Assembly (NCBI GenBank): GCA_018697195.1
Contig: CM031864.1
Span: forward strand, 12,830,809-12,894,808
Length of the DNA stretch: 64,000 nucleotides
Source: Certhia americana
Lineage: Eukaryota; Chordata; Aves; Passeriformes; Certhiidae
Direction of reading: 5' to 3'
The notes below the pieces were generated by a model. It had not been told where the DNA came from. It did no database searches and saw only the letters and a list, made by a program, of their open reading frames with translations. Position numbers and translations under genes: made by a program. This document shows positions 24,601-39,600 of this stretch, piece after piece (position 1 is the stretch's first letter; the number at the start of each line of letters is the position of its first letter).

Positions 24601-27600
24601 TATCAGCTAACATCCATCTCAAAAGTTCCCGTGTGCTCTTTCTCAAGGATGAGAGAAGAAGCCTTTGCCCTCAGGCTTTTATGGTCTGCCAATGGAGGTG
24701 GCTGCTGTGACAGTGAATGGGAAGATGGTCTCAAAATGGTCTCTATTTTAATACGGTCCACACTGTACTAGCCTGAGCAATTCCAATCTAACCTATTTGA
24801 AAGATGAATTTGTATTCATTTGATAGCCCTCTCTTCCTCTTGAAGGCTCCTACCGTGCTGTGTGCAATGTAAAGCACACAATTGCTCTTCATGTGGAACA
24901 CCTCAATAAAACGTGTGTCACCTGTGGGCTTTGTTTTCTTTTCCATCTCTCTCTTTTTTTAGATAAGGACATGACAGCAACGCTCCACGCTGGGTGATAG
25001 GAGAACCTTGAAGAATGGAATCTGAAATAAAATATGCTCCCTAACAAGCTGAGGGGATAAAAGAAAATACAAATCAACTTGCATTTCAGATGGCTCATCT
25101 GGGTAAAGAGACAGAAAGGGAAATGGTTTTATTTTAATCCCATTCAATAATTCAAATGACCACTGAACTGCAGGCTGGGTCTCCAAGCAGAAAGCCCTGG
25201 GGTTTCTTTTCCAATTTTTTTAGTATTTTTATGCCAATAGTCTACTCCTGCCACCTAATGAAAGCGAAGGATCGATTCCTCCCTGTTGAGCACAGAGAGC
25301 CGACAAATGTAGCTGCATCACAGGTGACACATGTCAATGTCTGCAGAATCACACGGCACAGTAAAAATAGGCTACAAGAGCCAGCTCTGGTGCTTTAACA
25401 AGAAAAAACAGTCACAAAGAAGGCCTAAAGCTATGGTATGAAAGAATCAGTTCTCTCTGATCCCACACAAGGGAGAAAAAAATAAAAAGGAGATTTTCCA
25501 ATATGTATTAGTGCATTTTTTGGATGAGAGAAGAAGCTGTGCTATAAGCCAAACTCACTGCAGGGGTAAGGGACAAGCAACTCAACTATGTTGGACCCAA
25601 TGATGTTTCAGAGAGTGTGGCCTTACATATATCCCTAACATGGGAACAGAAGAGCTCAAATGTGTTTAAAAGAAAAAAAAATCAAGAAAAAACTATTTTC
25701 CCAGGTTTTAAAACACAGTGTGACATCACATGTAAATAAATGAGTAACAAGATAGAATCAGCCTGCCAGATCTTTAGCTCTCTTTCTGATGTGGTGAAAC
25801 AAAATCTTCTGCCTTTCCTATACATCTTCTTTCCTACTTCAGTGCAAAAGTATTTTTATAAACACTTTTGCACCAAAGTGCAAAAGAGCCTTGGAGGGGA
25901 CTCCAAGAGGGGTTTATAGATCTTGGAGCCCCACCTGTTTCCCTTTTCTGCTTCCCAAACACATGTCACTGCCTCAACAAGATCACAGCGTACGCTGCCT
26001 CTTCTGCATTTTCTGCTATACATGGTGTAGTCATGTTGGACAAAGAGTTTTCTAATTACCTGGTTAATCTTATAAATAAGATGCCTATGTAAAGCAATTT
26101 CTGCTTATCCTACAGCTAAAATAAGCAAAAAACCTTATGATACAAGCTCTATTCATGATTATGTATATACTTCAGTAGGCTGTCATTATGAATATGTGGT
26201 GTTTTAGCAAAGTGCATTCTCTGGCAGCTCTCCATATTTATACTTTAATCATAGAGCTCTAATTTCCCCTGAAATTTATTTGATTTTTACTTCTTGTAAA
26301 TTTTGTTTAAAAGTATGTTGAAGTAGCCCTCTGCAGTATACTAAATAATTATGTTAAAAGAGCCTTAAAAATAACCATTATTTTTAATTAAATTTTGATA
26401 GGATTGAATTGAAATACATGCTATATATTCTCTCCATAGTACGATTAATTACTGTGCTCAGATTTTTGCTATAGAGAGAGTTGAGGCCATACCGTGCTGA
26501 TTTGTCTTGGGAATGCAACCTCTCTATCACCAAAGTTTTCTTTTTTTTTTTTTTTTTTTTAGCATGTGATAACTTACCTGAATTTCTCTTTGGCTCTTGA
26601 AAATTTATATAGACCCCACTGCTGTGACAGATTATAACCTTTTTGGTGTATAGGATATAAATGAACTTAATGCTGTTGAAAACTGTTTGCTTCCTGTGTC
26701 TGAATGTGAGAGATGATGGGGAAAATCATATTGCATCCTGTCTAGCTTTAATGACATGGGACTGTAGAAGGTAACCTGCTGACCATCAAGACAGTGCCCA
26801 ATACTAAAATATTTTGAACTGAGCTCACAAACACATGAAAGATCAATAGCTTTCTAGAACTATTTCTTTAAATGGGGAATTTAAAGCTAACAAGGGAAGG
26901 TGTTGCAATATCTCTAAAATATTGGCTTCAACTGGATCTTCATTATTTGGTAGATCTATGCAAAAGGAAGAAAAACACTATGTTGAACTAAATTTTTTAA
27001 CTCAGTCTATATAGCTATATATAGATATATCTATATATCTTCATCTATATATCTATCTCCTTTCTGTCTACTGTGCCTGCTTGTTCCTCTTCATACCGCT
27101 CAGATTTTACTTTACTTGGTCTTTGACCTCCTCAGGGATGTGGTTGAATGTTACATTCTCTAGTTATTGCTTTGCCTTCACTTGCACTCATTGCTGTTTC
27201 ATTGCTCTGTGTGGTTTCAGCTGGCCATTTGTTTTGTAACAGTGAATAGGAATGCTTTTTGGAGAGAAATTGATGGTGCTAGAAGTCATCTAGCGAGTAT
27301 TAGCTTTCTCATATACTTGGCATTATGGAGCTATTTCCAAGTGACTACTTTGCTTTATAAATGGTAATGCTGCAGGGTCTAGAGCAGGGCTTGTGCTGGA
27401 ACTCATGGGCTGTAATACCTTGTTTCTGATACTGACTTGCTTTCTGTTTTATGGCAATGCATTTAACCCTTTTCATGTCTCATTTGATCTCCCCTTAAGT
27501 CAAAGGAGGAAAGTATTTTTTTTTTACATTTTTTTTCTTCTGCTAATATTTCTCTCTGCTTGGGGCACTAAACTCCCTATCAGTATTCAATATTCTCATT

Positions 27601-30600
27601 TCAGTTCAGTGTGCTTATTGAGTTCACTAATACCTGCCTCACCCTCTTTAACAGTGGGAACTTGTGAGAGTTGTTGCCTGCTGTTCCTGATGACCTTAGG
27701 AGCAGAGGGTCCTGGCCTCCATAAGAAACTCATCCAAAAAACCCATGCAGCTAACCTTTTGTCTCTGAAATGCTGAGACCTTCCCTACCTCTGCAGGGAG
27801 AGAACCTTATTGCAACCACGCTTGATGGAATGGAGGAATTCTCTTAGGGAGGAGGATGAGATGTCATACACATGTCAAATGGTCTGTGACTATTGTAGGA
27901 CAAGGGAAAATAATGATTAGCCTAACTGGTGGCTAAATTGAGGAGACCTGCAGAGCATCTCTGGGCCAGCAGCCATGAATGTTAATTGCAGCTGGATCAA
28001 GCAACTGAGCTCTTTTGTTACAGTGGCATTCCTAGAGCAGAAACTTGTTAACATTTCAGAGGTTTGTATAATAGCTGATTTCTGTTGTCAGTGAAGCTTT
28101 TCCCTTTGTGATGAATTTTCAGCTTCTCTTTCTCAGTTTTTTTTCATATGTGTGCGTGTGAAGGTTTTCTAAGTTTGGTCTGCTGCTTTGATTCCTTGGA
28201 CATACTCTTTCTGTTTCCTCCCACTCTTTGCATTTGTATTTCCATCTGTTTTCATTTGTTTGGCATCTGGCTATGACAGTTTCCAGAGTGTATTGTAATT
28301 GCATGCACTGATAATAAATCAAGGAGACCTAACAGGTAAGAAAACCAAATGGCAGCCACAGGGCAACAAGGTAAAAACATAACAAACACCAAACCCTCTA
28401 TGCTTCAAGGCATCTAATGCAAGCATAGATGGGTTAACTGTTCTAGCTGATAGGATTCAGTTGGCTTATATCTTACCTAGTGTTTCCAGTTCAAATTGTA
28501 TCAAGATAGAAATTTTATGGCCTTTGTCTTTCAGATAGTTATGGATCTCAACATAGTAATATAGTCCTAAGGAGGATTTTCAGGTGAAGACCATAGAAGG
28601 TAACACCTTCCAAGCAAGCCTTAGTGCATGCCACTTCACTTAAAATAAATGTAAATTATACCAATCACCACCACTTATCCAAGCTGTAAGTCAAAGACAA
28701 GATTCCTAAATGTATTTGGGTTTATTGAGAAGACTGCATTGCTACATACAAAGATACTAAGTGCTATGTCTTACCTTATGCTAATAATGTTAGTCTCATC
28801 TTTACATGGTGGAATTTCAATTTTGATATTTTTTTCCCTCATCTGAATAGTGGCAACAACATTCACAGGTACGTGAGCATTCATTTTGGTGCGTGCTTCC
28901 AGCCCTGCCTGGACTGTGTGTGTGTTGATTCCCATTACAAAGGTCATCTCTTTGGCCATGCTGAAAAGGTAGAATGAGGGTATAATTATGTTCATGCAGC
29001 AAACAGCTGTTGAATATTTATGGCCTCTGTCACTTGAAAATATTATTCTTTTATTTAATACTAAATACTTACCTTAGACTCATTTTGGATCTCAGCTTAA
29101 TGTTGGCATTTAGTAACTCAGTCAATCTGAAATCAGACTTTGGAGAAGGTGTAATCTGTGCTTGAACTATTACAAAGAAAGCAAAGAAAGGGTTAAAAAT
29201 TACCTCCAGCCCTAGAAAGGATGTTTGTATTGCTAAAGCAATGAAATATGTTACCATTTCCTGCCACTTTTGTGATGGAAGAGTAATAGAAGCTGGTCTC
29301 TGTTGGGAAACCAGTGCAGGTGGGCACAATGCGACGGATCTCAGAGGACAGGAGCGCTTTGGTCCACTGCCTCCCTACACCACTTTGAAGGCTACTGATT
29401 ATTTTCCTTAGTGAAGGGATTTTTTCATCAGATCCATACCATGCCTGCAATTACAGAGGTCAATATGTTTAAATAAGCAGAACTTGAATATCATGATCCA
29501 TGTCATTAGCTATGCCTCAGGGGAAATTCTGCCAGCAATGATTATAAATAATCCTGATCAAAGCTTTACCTTATTTGCCTTGATTAATACTAGAGACAAA
29601 AAACCCAACCATGAATTTATAAACAGGCAGAGAATATATGAAAGTAACAGTATCTTAGAGCTTTTGATGCTTGGGTAGTGGTGCTTTAAAAATGATACCT
29701 GCAGTGCATTTTGGATGGCGTTTTTATCAAGTCCACCAAAAAATAGCTCTTGGCCAAACATCTTCAAGTAGACTGATGCAAAAGGTTTGTCACTGGAGAA
29801 TGCCTTCCAGTCAGAGAGCTGTGTGAGAAGATGAAAAAAAGCCTGATTCTTCATAACATTTGAGAAAGCAATATCAGAGATTTTCTTTTCCCCCAGAATT
29901 TACCGTTTTCAGGATTTTCTTGAAGTCGTAGTCAGTCTCCCAGTCCCTGTCAGGAGAGTAACCTTTAGCAAACATCTCTTGCAGTCCTTCAACTGTTATT
30001 CCTACCTGTGGAAAGAAGTAAAGTGCTGATGTCAGTGGATGACGGTTGTAAGAAAATGGTTGTAATGCCTTCACATTAGAGGGCAAACTGTGGGTAGACC
30101 GAATTACCTCCAAGGGATCAGCCACTCTTCCAAGGAAATGTGTCCGTAGCTGGGATATTGCCATAGCTGGAATTAAACTACCCGCATTTTTCAATACTAA
30201 ATATTTAGCTGCCAGCCCACTCATAAGGAACTCTGCAGAGAAACAGGCATGAAGACACAGTACAGTTAGTTTTTAGGTCAGAGTGTGCAGATTGTATCTA
30301 TTTACTAATTTAATAATCAGCATCATATGAGCATGGCCAGAAAACTCAGCTATAAAACTGGTATTCTAAAAGAGTTATAAACAGAATATTCTGATTTTTT
30401 TTAACTAATAATAGGCAAAACAATCTCACTGATGATTACATGGTGGCTACTATGTCATTTTCCCAGTTGCTTTTGCTATATCATAGAATCATGGTATGGT
30501 TTGGGTTGAAAGGGACCTCAAGGATCATCCAGTTCCAACCTCCTACTATGGGCACAGGCACCCTCCAGTAGACCAATTTGCTCAAATCTGCATCAAACCT

Positions 30601-33600
30601 GGCCTTGAATACTTCCAGAACTGGGACATCCACAACTTCTCTGGGAAAACTGTGCCAGTGTCTCATCATCCTCACAGTAAAGAATTTCTTCATAATATCT
30701 AATATAAACTGACTCCCTTTCAGTTTGAATACATTCCCCCTTATCCTGCTGCTCCATGCCTTTTTATAAAAAGCCCCTCTTCAGGTCTCTTGTGCACTCT
30801 CTTCAGGTGCTGGAAGGCCACAATTAGGTCACCCCAGAGCCACCTCTTTTCTGGACTGAACAGTTCCAATTCTCTTAGCTTTTCCTTAGGAGAGGTGTTC
30901 AACCCATCTGATCATCCTCCTAGCCCTCCTTAAGACTTGCTCCAGCAGGTCCATGTCTTTCCTGTGCTGAGGGCCCCAGAGCTGGATGCAGCACTGCAAG
31001 TGGGGTCTCACAAGAACAGAGGAGAGGTGCAAAATTTTCCCCTTGTCTTGCTGGTCAGGCTTCTTTTACTGCCACTCAGGGCATGGTTGACTTTCTGGGC
31101 TGCAAGTGCACATGGCTGGCTTGTGTCCAGGCTCTCCTTCTCAAGCACCCTGAGTCCTTCTTGGCAGGGCTTCTTTTCATCTGTTCATTCTCCAGCCTGG
31201 ATTGATATGGAGGTTTGCCCCGACCCATGTGCAGCATCTTGCACTTGGTCTTATTAAACCTCCCGAGATTCCTATGGGCCCACCTCTAGAGCTTCTCCAA
31301 ATATGGAAAATATGCCTGTCCATATCATTTACATCCAGTCACACTCTGTAAAATCAGCTTATGAAATGCTTTTATGAGACATCATTTAGGGCACCTTGAC
31401 AACAGAGATGAGAAATGAAAACAGATTTGCCATCCTTTGCTAATAGTTCAGGGAAAGTGATACAGATGTCCTATACGGACAGATGGTGAGCTATAGATTT
31501 GTCTCTCAAATGACTCAAAGACTATTTAATACATCTAGTTCCAAATGCTGTAACCCTTACATGAAATACACCAGTTGTTAAATTATTTTTAACTTTTGAG
31601 TGAACTTTGAGCAAACAATTTGTTTCTATTTATTTCTCTACTTAGATTTATCATCTATAATGTTCTTAGGTACAGATAATCAGTGCAGAGCACAGTCAGG
31701 AATTCTTCCCAGTCTTGGCACAGTCATATTCTGTCCTGTTTTATGAGTTAAAGTAATTCCACTGCTTTTCTAACTTTCATTAGGTTTCAAGAGGGACAAG
31801 GCTGACAGGACACGTCGGCGTCCTTGTTGTGCTTCCTTGTAGCCCTCCTCTCCTGTTCCTACACCACTTGGAAGATAGGGAAATATATATGAACTGTAAT
31901 TTTACCACATTGCCTTCACTGTTTTGCTGTATGAAGCTACTGTGTGGTTACTAGTGGCAAAGTGCTGGTTACTAGCTACCTACAACATATAGGATTCAGA
32001 AACAATTCCTGCAAGCAAGACACATGTATTTATGCTACCCCAGTTTTGTCAGAGGAATAAGTGGAGAACATTCAGTAGATAGTAATGGTTATCCTATAAA
32101 AAAACCCCAACAAAGTGGTGCCACACTGGGACACTACTAGTGAGTTGACAGGAAACTTGGAAATGTGAAGACTAGCTTTTCTGTGCATGTGCTTAGCCAC
32201 AGCAATGCCAGGTGTTTTGTGGACAGGATACTAAAACTGAGTACTTCAGGTGAATGTGTTACAGGTATCTTTATGTTCTTGCCACAAAACCTGTTAAAAA
32301 GTCCATGGTAATTCCTGATACTTAATAAGAAGTATTGTTTATAAATGGTTAAATAATTATATAGAATTCATTGGCTTGAAGAGAGCAGGAATATTTTCCA
32401 TACCTCAGGCATTAAATAATGCTAAAGCTCCAAGAACATATTTGCCATTTCACTGTGGGAGTTTGATGACACCTGCCTATATCTGATTAAATGTCTTGCC
32501 CCAAAGATGAGGGAAAGAAAATTTAGTGAGCACAGAAAGCAGTCTTTGATACATATTAGTACATATTTAACTATATGAATCTGTGCATATGGAGAGTCAG
32601 ATTCTCACAGTCCTCACTCTGAGCAGAACCTGAGTCACCCCTTTGATTTCAGTAGGAATGTGTAGAGCATGAAGCACTATTTGTGGTGGCCATGTGTGAC
32701 AAATTCCAGATTAGACATAGATCCAGCTGACATTATTGCCTGTCATTAAAATTTCAGCATCCAGCACCACAAAGATCTGTGATGCTGAGGGCAGATTTTT
32801 GTTTTTATCAAGGAAATAGGTACTGCATTACAACCGTCACTATGGTAACTCCTCCAGCATGGACTCATAGAAACACATTTTACCTGTGGCTAGTGGAGAC
32901 AAATCAAATTTGAAAGCTGGAGAATGGATCCTCTTCCCATACTAGTGTAGTAGGAGATTGACTTAATTTGGCTGAGTTATACAATTCTAAATTCAGCATG
33001 TGTGAGAAAAAGATCTTGTTTTTTATTCTTCAGGACGAGGACCTACCTATCCATGGTAGCCAAATTACTGACAATAGTCTTCACCAGAAAGTAACAGCAA
33101 TTCCCTGATGTACTGCATTTCCAGGCTATAGACAAAATAAAATATTCCATTTCACATAGCCCTCTGCCAGTATCACTCATACATATTGCACCCTTCTTTC
33201 TCACTGTGTGAAAATTTAGATGGCTTAATTTTGAAATCAAAAATTAGAAGACAAAATGAGTGCTATTTTATTAGAGAGCATATTAAATAGTCATGTAAAC
33301 TCCACGAAACTGGGGCAAGACAATAATATTTGCAAAAGTCCTTCAAACCACATCCTTGCCTCCAAAAAGGAGGCAGAAGTACTTGTACACTCAGCACTGT
33401 GGATTTCCGATGTTTCAGAATCTTTTAATATTGATTACTTTGAAAAGAATTTTAACACATACCAGTGAATAACAAAAGTGCTAAAAACATCCAGCTCCTG
33501 ATAGATAAACAGCATGTGTAAGTAGACTGTGTTTGGAGCTATAATCTCTCTAGTCTGCCAGCTACATATGCCAAATCACTGTGGTTGTCATGGCCATTTA

Positions 33601-36600
33601 CATAGGGGAGTTGCTTTAAAAAATCTACTGAGAGAAATAACATACATGGGAAACAGCAAAAGCTACCATATGGCCCAGTAAGAACCTGTCTTCTAATCTA
33701 GTCCTTCCCTGCTTTGACTACATTTTTATGTGCAACTCTGATGTAACTGTCCAGTCTTCAGATGTCATACATGGTTCTGCTCGTTCTATTAAAGAATCTT
33801 GGTAGGAAGATGTAAGAAAAATCTTTAGACAATAAACCTGATGTAGCTGCTCATGGATGCAATGAATTGTCACATCTGAGTGTTTTCAGAATTTTCTGTT
33901 TCACTGGGCACAGTTGTTGGGGTGAAGAGTATTTAACATCACATTTGAATGCAGGAGTTGTAGGTAGAAATTAATCCACTTCAGCAGTAATTTAGGTCCC
34001 TTCTGTTTGTTTGGTACTGAACAATGGCATGAAATTGTTAAGCACCACTGAGATTATGGCATTTGATACAGGAGCATGTGCCTCCCCGACTAATGAAAAT
34101 GGAGGGTTAGAGCCCCACAGGCCCTCTGGTAATTTCACGTTGGCAGTGTACAAGGAAAACACACAGAGACTTAAACACTCTTCAAATGGAGAGCCTGAAA
34201 TTCTTATTCTTTTTTCACTGAAGATATGAAAATATGGAGGAACAACATGCAGCCTAACAGCTGGCTAGGAGAATTGGGCTCTCATACAGTACAATTATTT
34301 TCCCACATATTCACCAGTGCATATATCTCTACAAAATCTTCTGGATCTTACCTTTAAAGATACTGAAGTGGAAAACCTTGCTGAACTGATATCCAGATCT
34401 ATCAAATTTGGAACTCAGTGCCCTGATAGCCATCCTGCAGGCAGAAGCCCTGAAAAAGTCCAGTGAGCACATTAACATTTCAATTAGCTTGCAGCAAGTG
34501 TTTCTTCTAGGAAAGGAATTTCCCTTACACCACTTGAAGATCTGGAGCTGTGCTTCTACCCAGGGCCCTCAGGTGAGAGTAGATGAAACTTGCCACTTGC
34601 ATGCTAGGATCCTTCAGCACAGCATCAGCTAATAACATCACGACTGGAAGACCTGGCTTGGTTTCAAGCAAAACCACTGCAGCTAACATTCGGATTCGAG
34701 GATGAATCTTTTGATTCAGAAAAATCTCAAGTGTAATAGCCTGGACCTGAAAATAATAGATATAAGAAGTTTTACTGTATGTTTGAACATTTTGCTGATA
34801 ACCACTCAACACCAGTGAATGATCTGTTTCATCACTAGCGCAATAAAACATTGGATTATTTAATTATTATGGCAAGACTGTTCGTGGTTTCATAGTCTGA
34901 GGGCTGGAAGGGGCATTATGGTAATGTAGTCTGACTTCCTACACAATCAAAGCCAAGGAACTGCACTGGATAACTTCTACATCAAGTCTTTTATCCCTTT
35001 TTGAGCTATCCCACTCTACGTAAAAGAGATTTCATGAATCCATTACATACCTGAGAAGTGATTTCAGTGATCACTTATCCCTACCCAAAAAAGGTACAAC
35101 TTATTTCTAAAAATGTGATCTTCTGGGGTAGTTTCTGCTAAATAATAGAGTAAAAATGAAACAAATAAAACCCAATTTATTTCCAGAAATCTCTATGCCA
35201 TATAGGTAGCTTAAACCAAAATTTAATGCAATAAACATAATTTGCTTAGTAGTACTTGTGTTTGAAGTCTTTGCCCTCAGCAATATTCACTACCAAGACC
35301 AATTTTGTGCTGGAACCCTTCCAGTTTCCAGGGGGCACAGGAGCCTTTGGCCCTAACTTTAAAATGAATGTGGGTGATATGCCATTGCTCTGCTAAACTT
35401 TCTGCACAGCCCTGTCCTGCCTGGGAGAGTGCACCTCTATGAGCTGTAATGAAGAATGACCCAGGAAACTTCAAATTTTGAGAAAACCCTGACTGGCTTT
35501 ATTAATTTGAGTATGTTGATTATCAAATGCCAATGTAGAAGAGGTGACAAAATGCAGTAAGTTTAATTTAGGCTTTTCAAATTAAACAATAAAAAAGGCC
35601 ATGCATTAAGTATATTTAATCCAAATATAGGTGTGCACCTAGTTGAAAACCAGGCATTAAACTGTTTTTTTAACAATAAAATAAGTGGTCACAATCATGA
35701 ACTTGTTCCAGATGAATCTTCTCCAAACAAAATGCATAGAAAACAAAACTGAGTGGCCTGGGGCACCTGTGGAAAGCCAGGCCAAAGAGCAATCTTTGTT
35801 GCAGTGAGATGCAGTGTTGTTCTCCAACACCAAATTGGCTTTTTTTCTTCCCCAGCAAATACTTTAACTTCTACCCTTGCAATTTTCTCCCTCCCTCCCC
35901 TGCATTTCCCCATCCAGCTCCTGCACTCCACTAAATTGTTTCTTTATTCTTTTGGTTAAAAGCATACCCTGGCACACTATTGTCTGTGGATCAATATGTG
36001 CACTCAAGCTGGGAAGCACATGCAAAAATGAGCATAATGGAAACACTGATACTGATTAGTGGGTGAATAGTTAATGAAAGCTTTTATTTTACTTTTTAAA
36101 TTAAGAATTTACTTATATAAAACAAAAAAATTCAACATCAGGGGAAAAATCTTGAAAACCTTGGAAAGGTTTTCTTTCAAAAGCAGATTGCTTCAAAGTG
36201 AAAATGATTGTAAAGTGATGTCTGCGGTAGATGAGAGTATGTTGGTACAGGCATTGTATGTGAGATCTAATAATTATCTCAGTCAGGGACAAAAGTCACA
36301 TTTAGTAAATGCTCTGTTTATGACTTAAGCCCGCACAATGTCTGTAAATTTGTAATTAGGATGCAAACCCCTGGTATCTATTTACAATAAAATCTGGTCT
36401 TGAATTACGATTAGATGTGACACTCAGTATTAAATGTCAATTCTCTGAAAACCTTGTTTTGTGGTTCTCTCACATACCAAAGGTGAAGTCATACTAAACA
36501 CATTTGGGTCAATAATTTAGTTTTCTGTCTAATGTCCTTGAAAATGAAATGTTTGCAATGGAAATACTGATTTGTCTTCAACAACAATGAATGTATCCTT

Positions 36601-39600
36601 TTAATGGGATTTTTTTGTTGCAGACTGGAATAATGTCAAGAGAAACAAGACATGCCTACCAAGGAAGGCTAAGTTTTTTTTTTTTTTTTTAAATAATGCT
36701 ATCTTTGAAAAAAAAGATCTTTTTTTCCCTCATCACCCATATCTATTAACAGCCTTGTAAGCTGGAGCCACAGGGGTAAAGGAGGCAGCTGTGTTTTCTT
36801 ACCATTTTGGGATCTTTTAGGCCTATGTTTTTCAGGGCCATCACAGCAGTCGCATGGACCCTGAGTGGCAAATCCGAGGCACCAGCTGCATATCCTGGCA
36901 AAAACTTCTTGATGTGCTTGATGCTGGCTGGATGTCCTACATTCCCGAGGGCTTTCAAAGCCAGGGAAATTTCTTCTGTGCTAGACTTGCTCAATGCCTC
37001 TCCTGCAAAGCCATGAAGGAGCTGAAAAATGAAAACAAATCTGTTGAGTTCAATTCCAGCTCTTATCTATATTTGATCCACCAGCCTGTTCTGGGGCTTG
37101 ATTTCCATAATTTCAGTTTGTTCAATTCATTTATTTTAAATATTTTCAAATTATTTTTTTTCTTCATGAATAGAACATTTTATTCATAGAACAAGTATAA
37201 CCAAGAAAGCTGCAATGAACAGCTTCTTCATCACTTTACCTTAAAGTTATCGAGTAAGATGCTTAAAGGAAAAAATAAAGGCTAGGACCTAGTGCCCACT
37301 GCCTTTCAGGGTGATTTGGGAACCCTGAAATAATGTTGCTTGAGCATCTCTCTCATGGTTGAAGACGGGTGCAAAAATACAGATACAGTTAAACCTTTAG
37401 ACCCTTAAAAAAGATTCCTGAAGATATGGCTAGTGGTGGTGCTCTTAACCATCTGTGACAGTCTCTTTTCAGTGTGGATTAATAGATGGAAAATGAGATC
37501 ACTGCCTAAAAATCAGGTCATTTTACAACCTTCATTGTAAGCAACTGGATCACACTTCCATTAACATGGGAAGAGTAGAAGTAGTTGTCTGAAGGCTGAA
37601 TAAGAGCAAAGAACTAAATCCTAATAGATATCAATTTCAAATGATAACAAATGGCTCTAAAAAAGAAATTGAGATGTTAGAGAATAATTTCAATACAGAT
37701 TCTGTATTTTAAAATAACACATTTGAGACCCCTTGATGGTGCAGAAACAGTCTACTTGATATTACTAATCAAATGAAGGGACACCTGAAATGCATTGAAT
37801 AAGCCTATTCAATTTGCTTAGGGAAAGAATTTTCATTCTCTGACACAGGGCTTCTGAGTTTTAATTAGCTCAAGAGCACTGGTGGCAATTGTAACACAGG
37901 AGACGTATGTAGGAATGTTGGCCATGCCTATGAATTACAGGAAAAACATCATGTATTTGGAGCACAGTGTATTTGGAACACCCTGCTCTCACTGGGGATG
38001 GTGGATGGATAGTTTAGTCCAAAGACTAAACACATATTTCTCTTTCCGTTCTTGTTACTGGCTGAGATGTTGGCCCCTGTAAAACATGACATGCATTTTT
38101 AGAACTGGGAAATGCTATTTAATGACTACTCAAATTAGTACTCAAAGCTGATTGAAACCAGTGTAGGACAGGGAGGGTGTTACTACTGTTACAACAACCT
38201 TATAGTCTATGTTGATGTCTGGGCTCTGTTTCTGGTATGTTAATTCTGACAAAAACTTGGGCTTTTGTGTCACTTAGTTAATTTATAAATATACATAGTA
38301 CCTATATTTTTTAAAGTCTTTTTGAACAATGTTAAGCGAATTCATTAATAACTGGCAATAAAACACTCAGAGATACTCAGATAGAAAGCGTTATGAATTG
38401 TTTGCTTCTTCCTCTCACTTTCTTTCGTGTGCTAATCTAAAGATAAAAATGTTGTATTCAGCCAACTGGGGTTCCTTTCCCCAAAGGAAACACTGCAGTG
38501 AAACGAAATACAGCTTTCTGAATAATGAAGAAAGAACTCAAGGCTTAATTTTTCTTTTAAATGATAACTAACAATGTGTTTACCTGGAGACATTCAGAGC
38601 AGGAGTCTGACGAGGAGCACTGTTTGTGGCACAGTGAGGCATAGCTGAGGTGGCAAACCTTCCCAAGCACAGAGCTTGAGCGTGGGCACTGCTTCTTTGC
38701 AATGAGCTGGGGAGAAGGCAGTTGTTTGTTATCATTAAGGAAGAGAGAAACATTATTGAAAAATATGTTTCTGCCCAATGAAAGACAAAACCAGGCTTTT
38801 GATATTTTTTTTTGTTGATGGATTTTCAGTTAATATGTGGATAGTACTGTATTTGACAGTGTAATTGTAAAGTAATTCCAAGTAACATCTGGAAGGCAGA
38901 TCTGTTTCTTTTGCAGTGTTTAAGATTTAAATTTGGCATAGTCTATAATCCAAAGGCAAGAAATCACCCAGTTATGGAATGGAAAAATGCACATTATTGA
39001 AGAAACATTCATCATGTTTTATGATTACCTCAGTTATAGGTACAATGAATTTGAGATTTGTTGTGAATGAACCTCACTACTTGGGCAGACAGGAATTTTT
39101 TTTTGTAAATGTAGGAGCTGACAGGAGGCACCAGCCCACTGGTTTCTTGTGTGGGAAGCAGAGCACCAACACTCAGTAACAGCTGGGCTGTCATGGCTTT
39201 CACTGAGGGTAAAACTATAGTCTCAGGTTCATTGTATCTACCTAGGGAAGGCAGAGATAAATTCTTGCATCTGAGACTGGGATTACGCCCTGCATATACA
39301 GAAAAAATTGCAAAAATAATTAGACTTTCTCCTACATGGCCTTCATATTGATATAATACCCTTGGTTTTGACAGATCTTCTCCAATTCATATCATCTTTC
39401 TAGGTCAATTAGGACAAATACGTGGATATAACAAATGTGTATTTCTTGCTCCCTTGTCTTTGTAGACAGTCAGAGATCTAATCTGATGTAACTATAAAGT
39501 ACACTTGGAGAAAGAGAGACTAGAAGCCACTGCTTGCAGCAATAACCTCTGTCCCTGAGAGGTATTTTAGTCTTTATTTCCTGTTTCATTCCAGACTCAT

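Larger units (their letters stand above)
23688..28774 (-). other. VTG intron 19 (5.1 kb, longest)
   Basis: Contains a 10-bp perfect hairpin (25842-25873), a T20 run and a TA/ATCT block. No retroposon or nested gene recognised. Confidence 0.8.
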
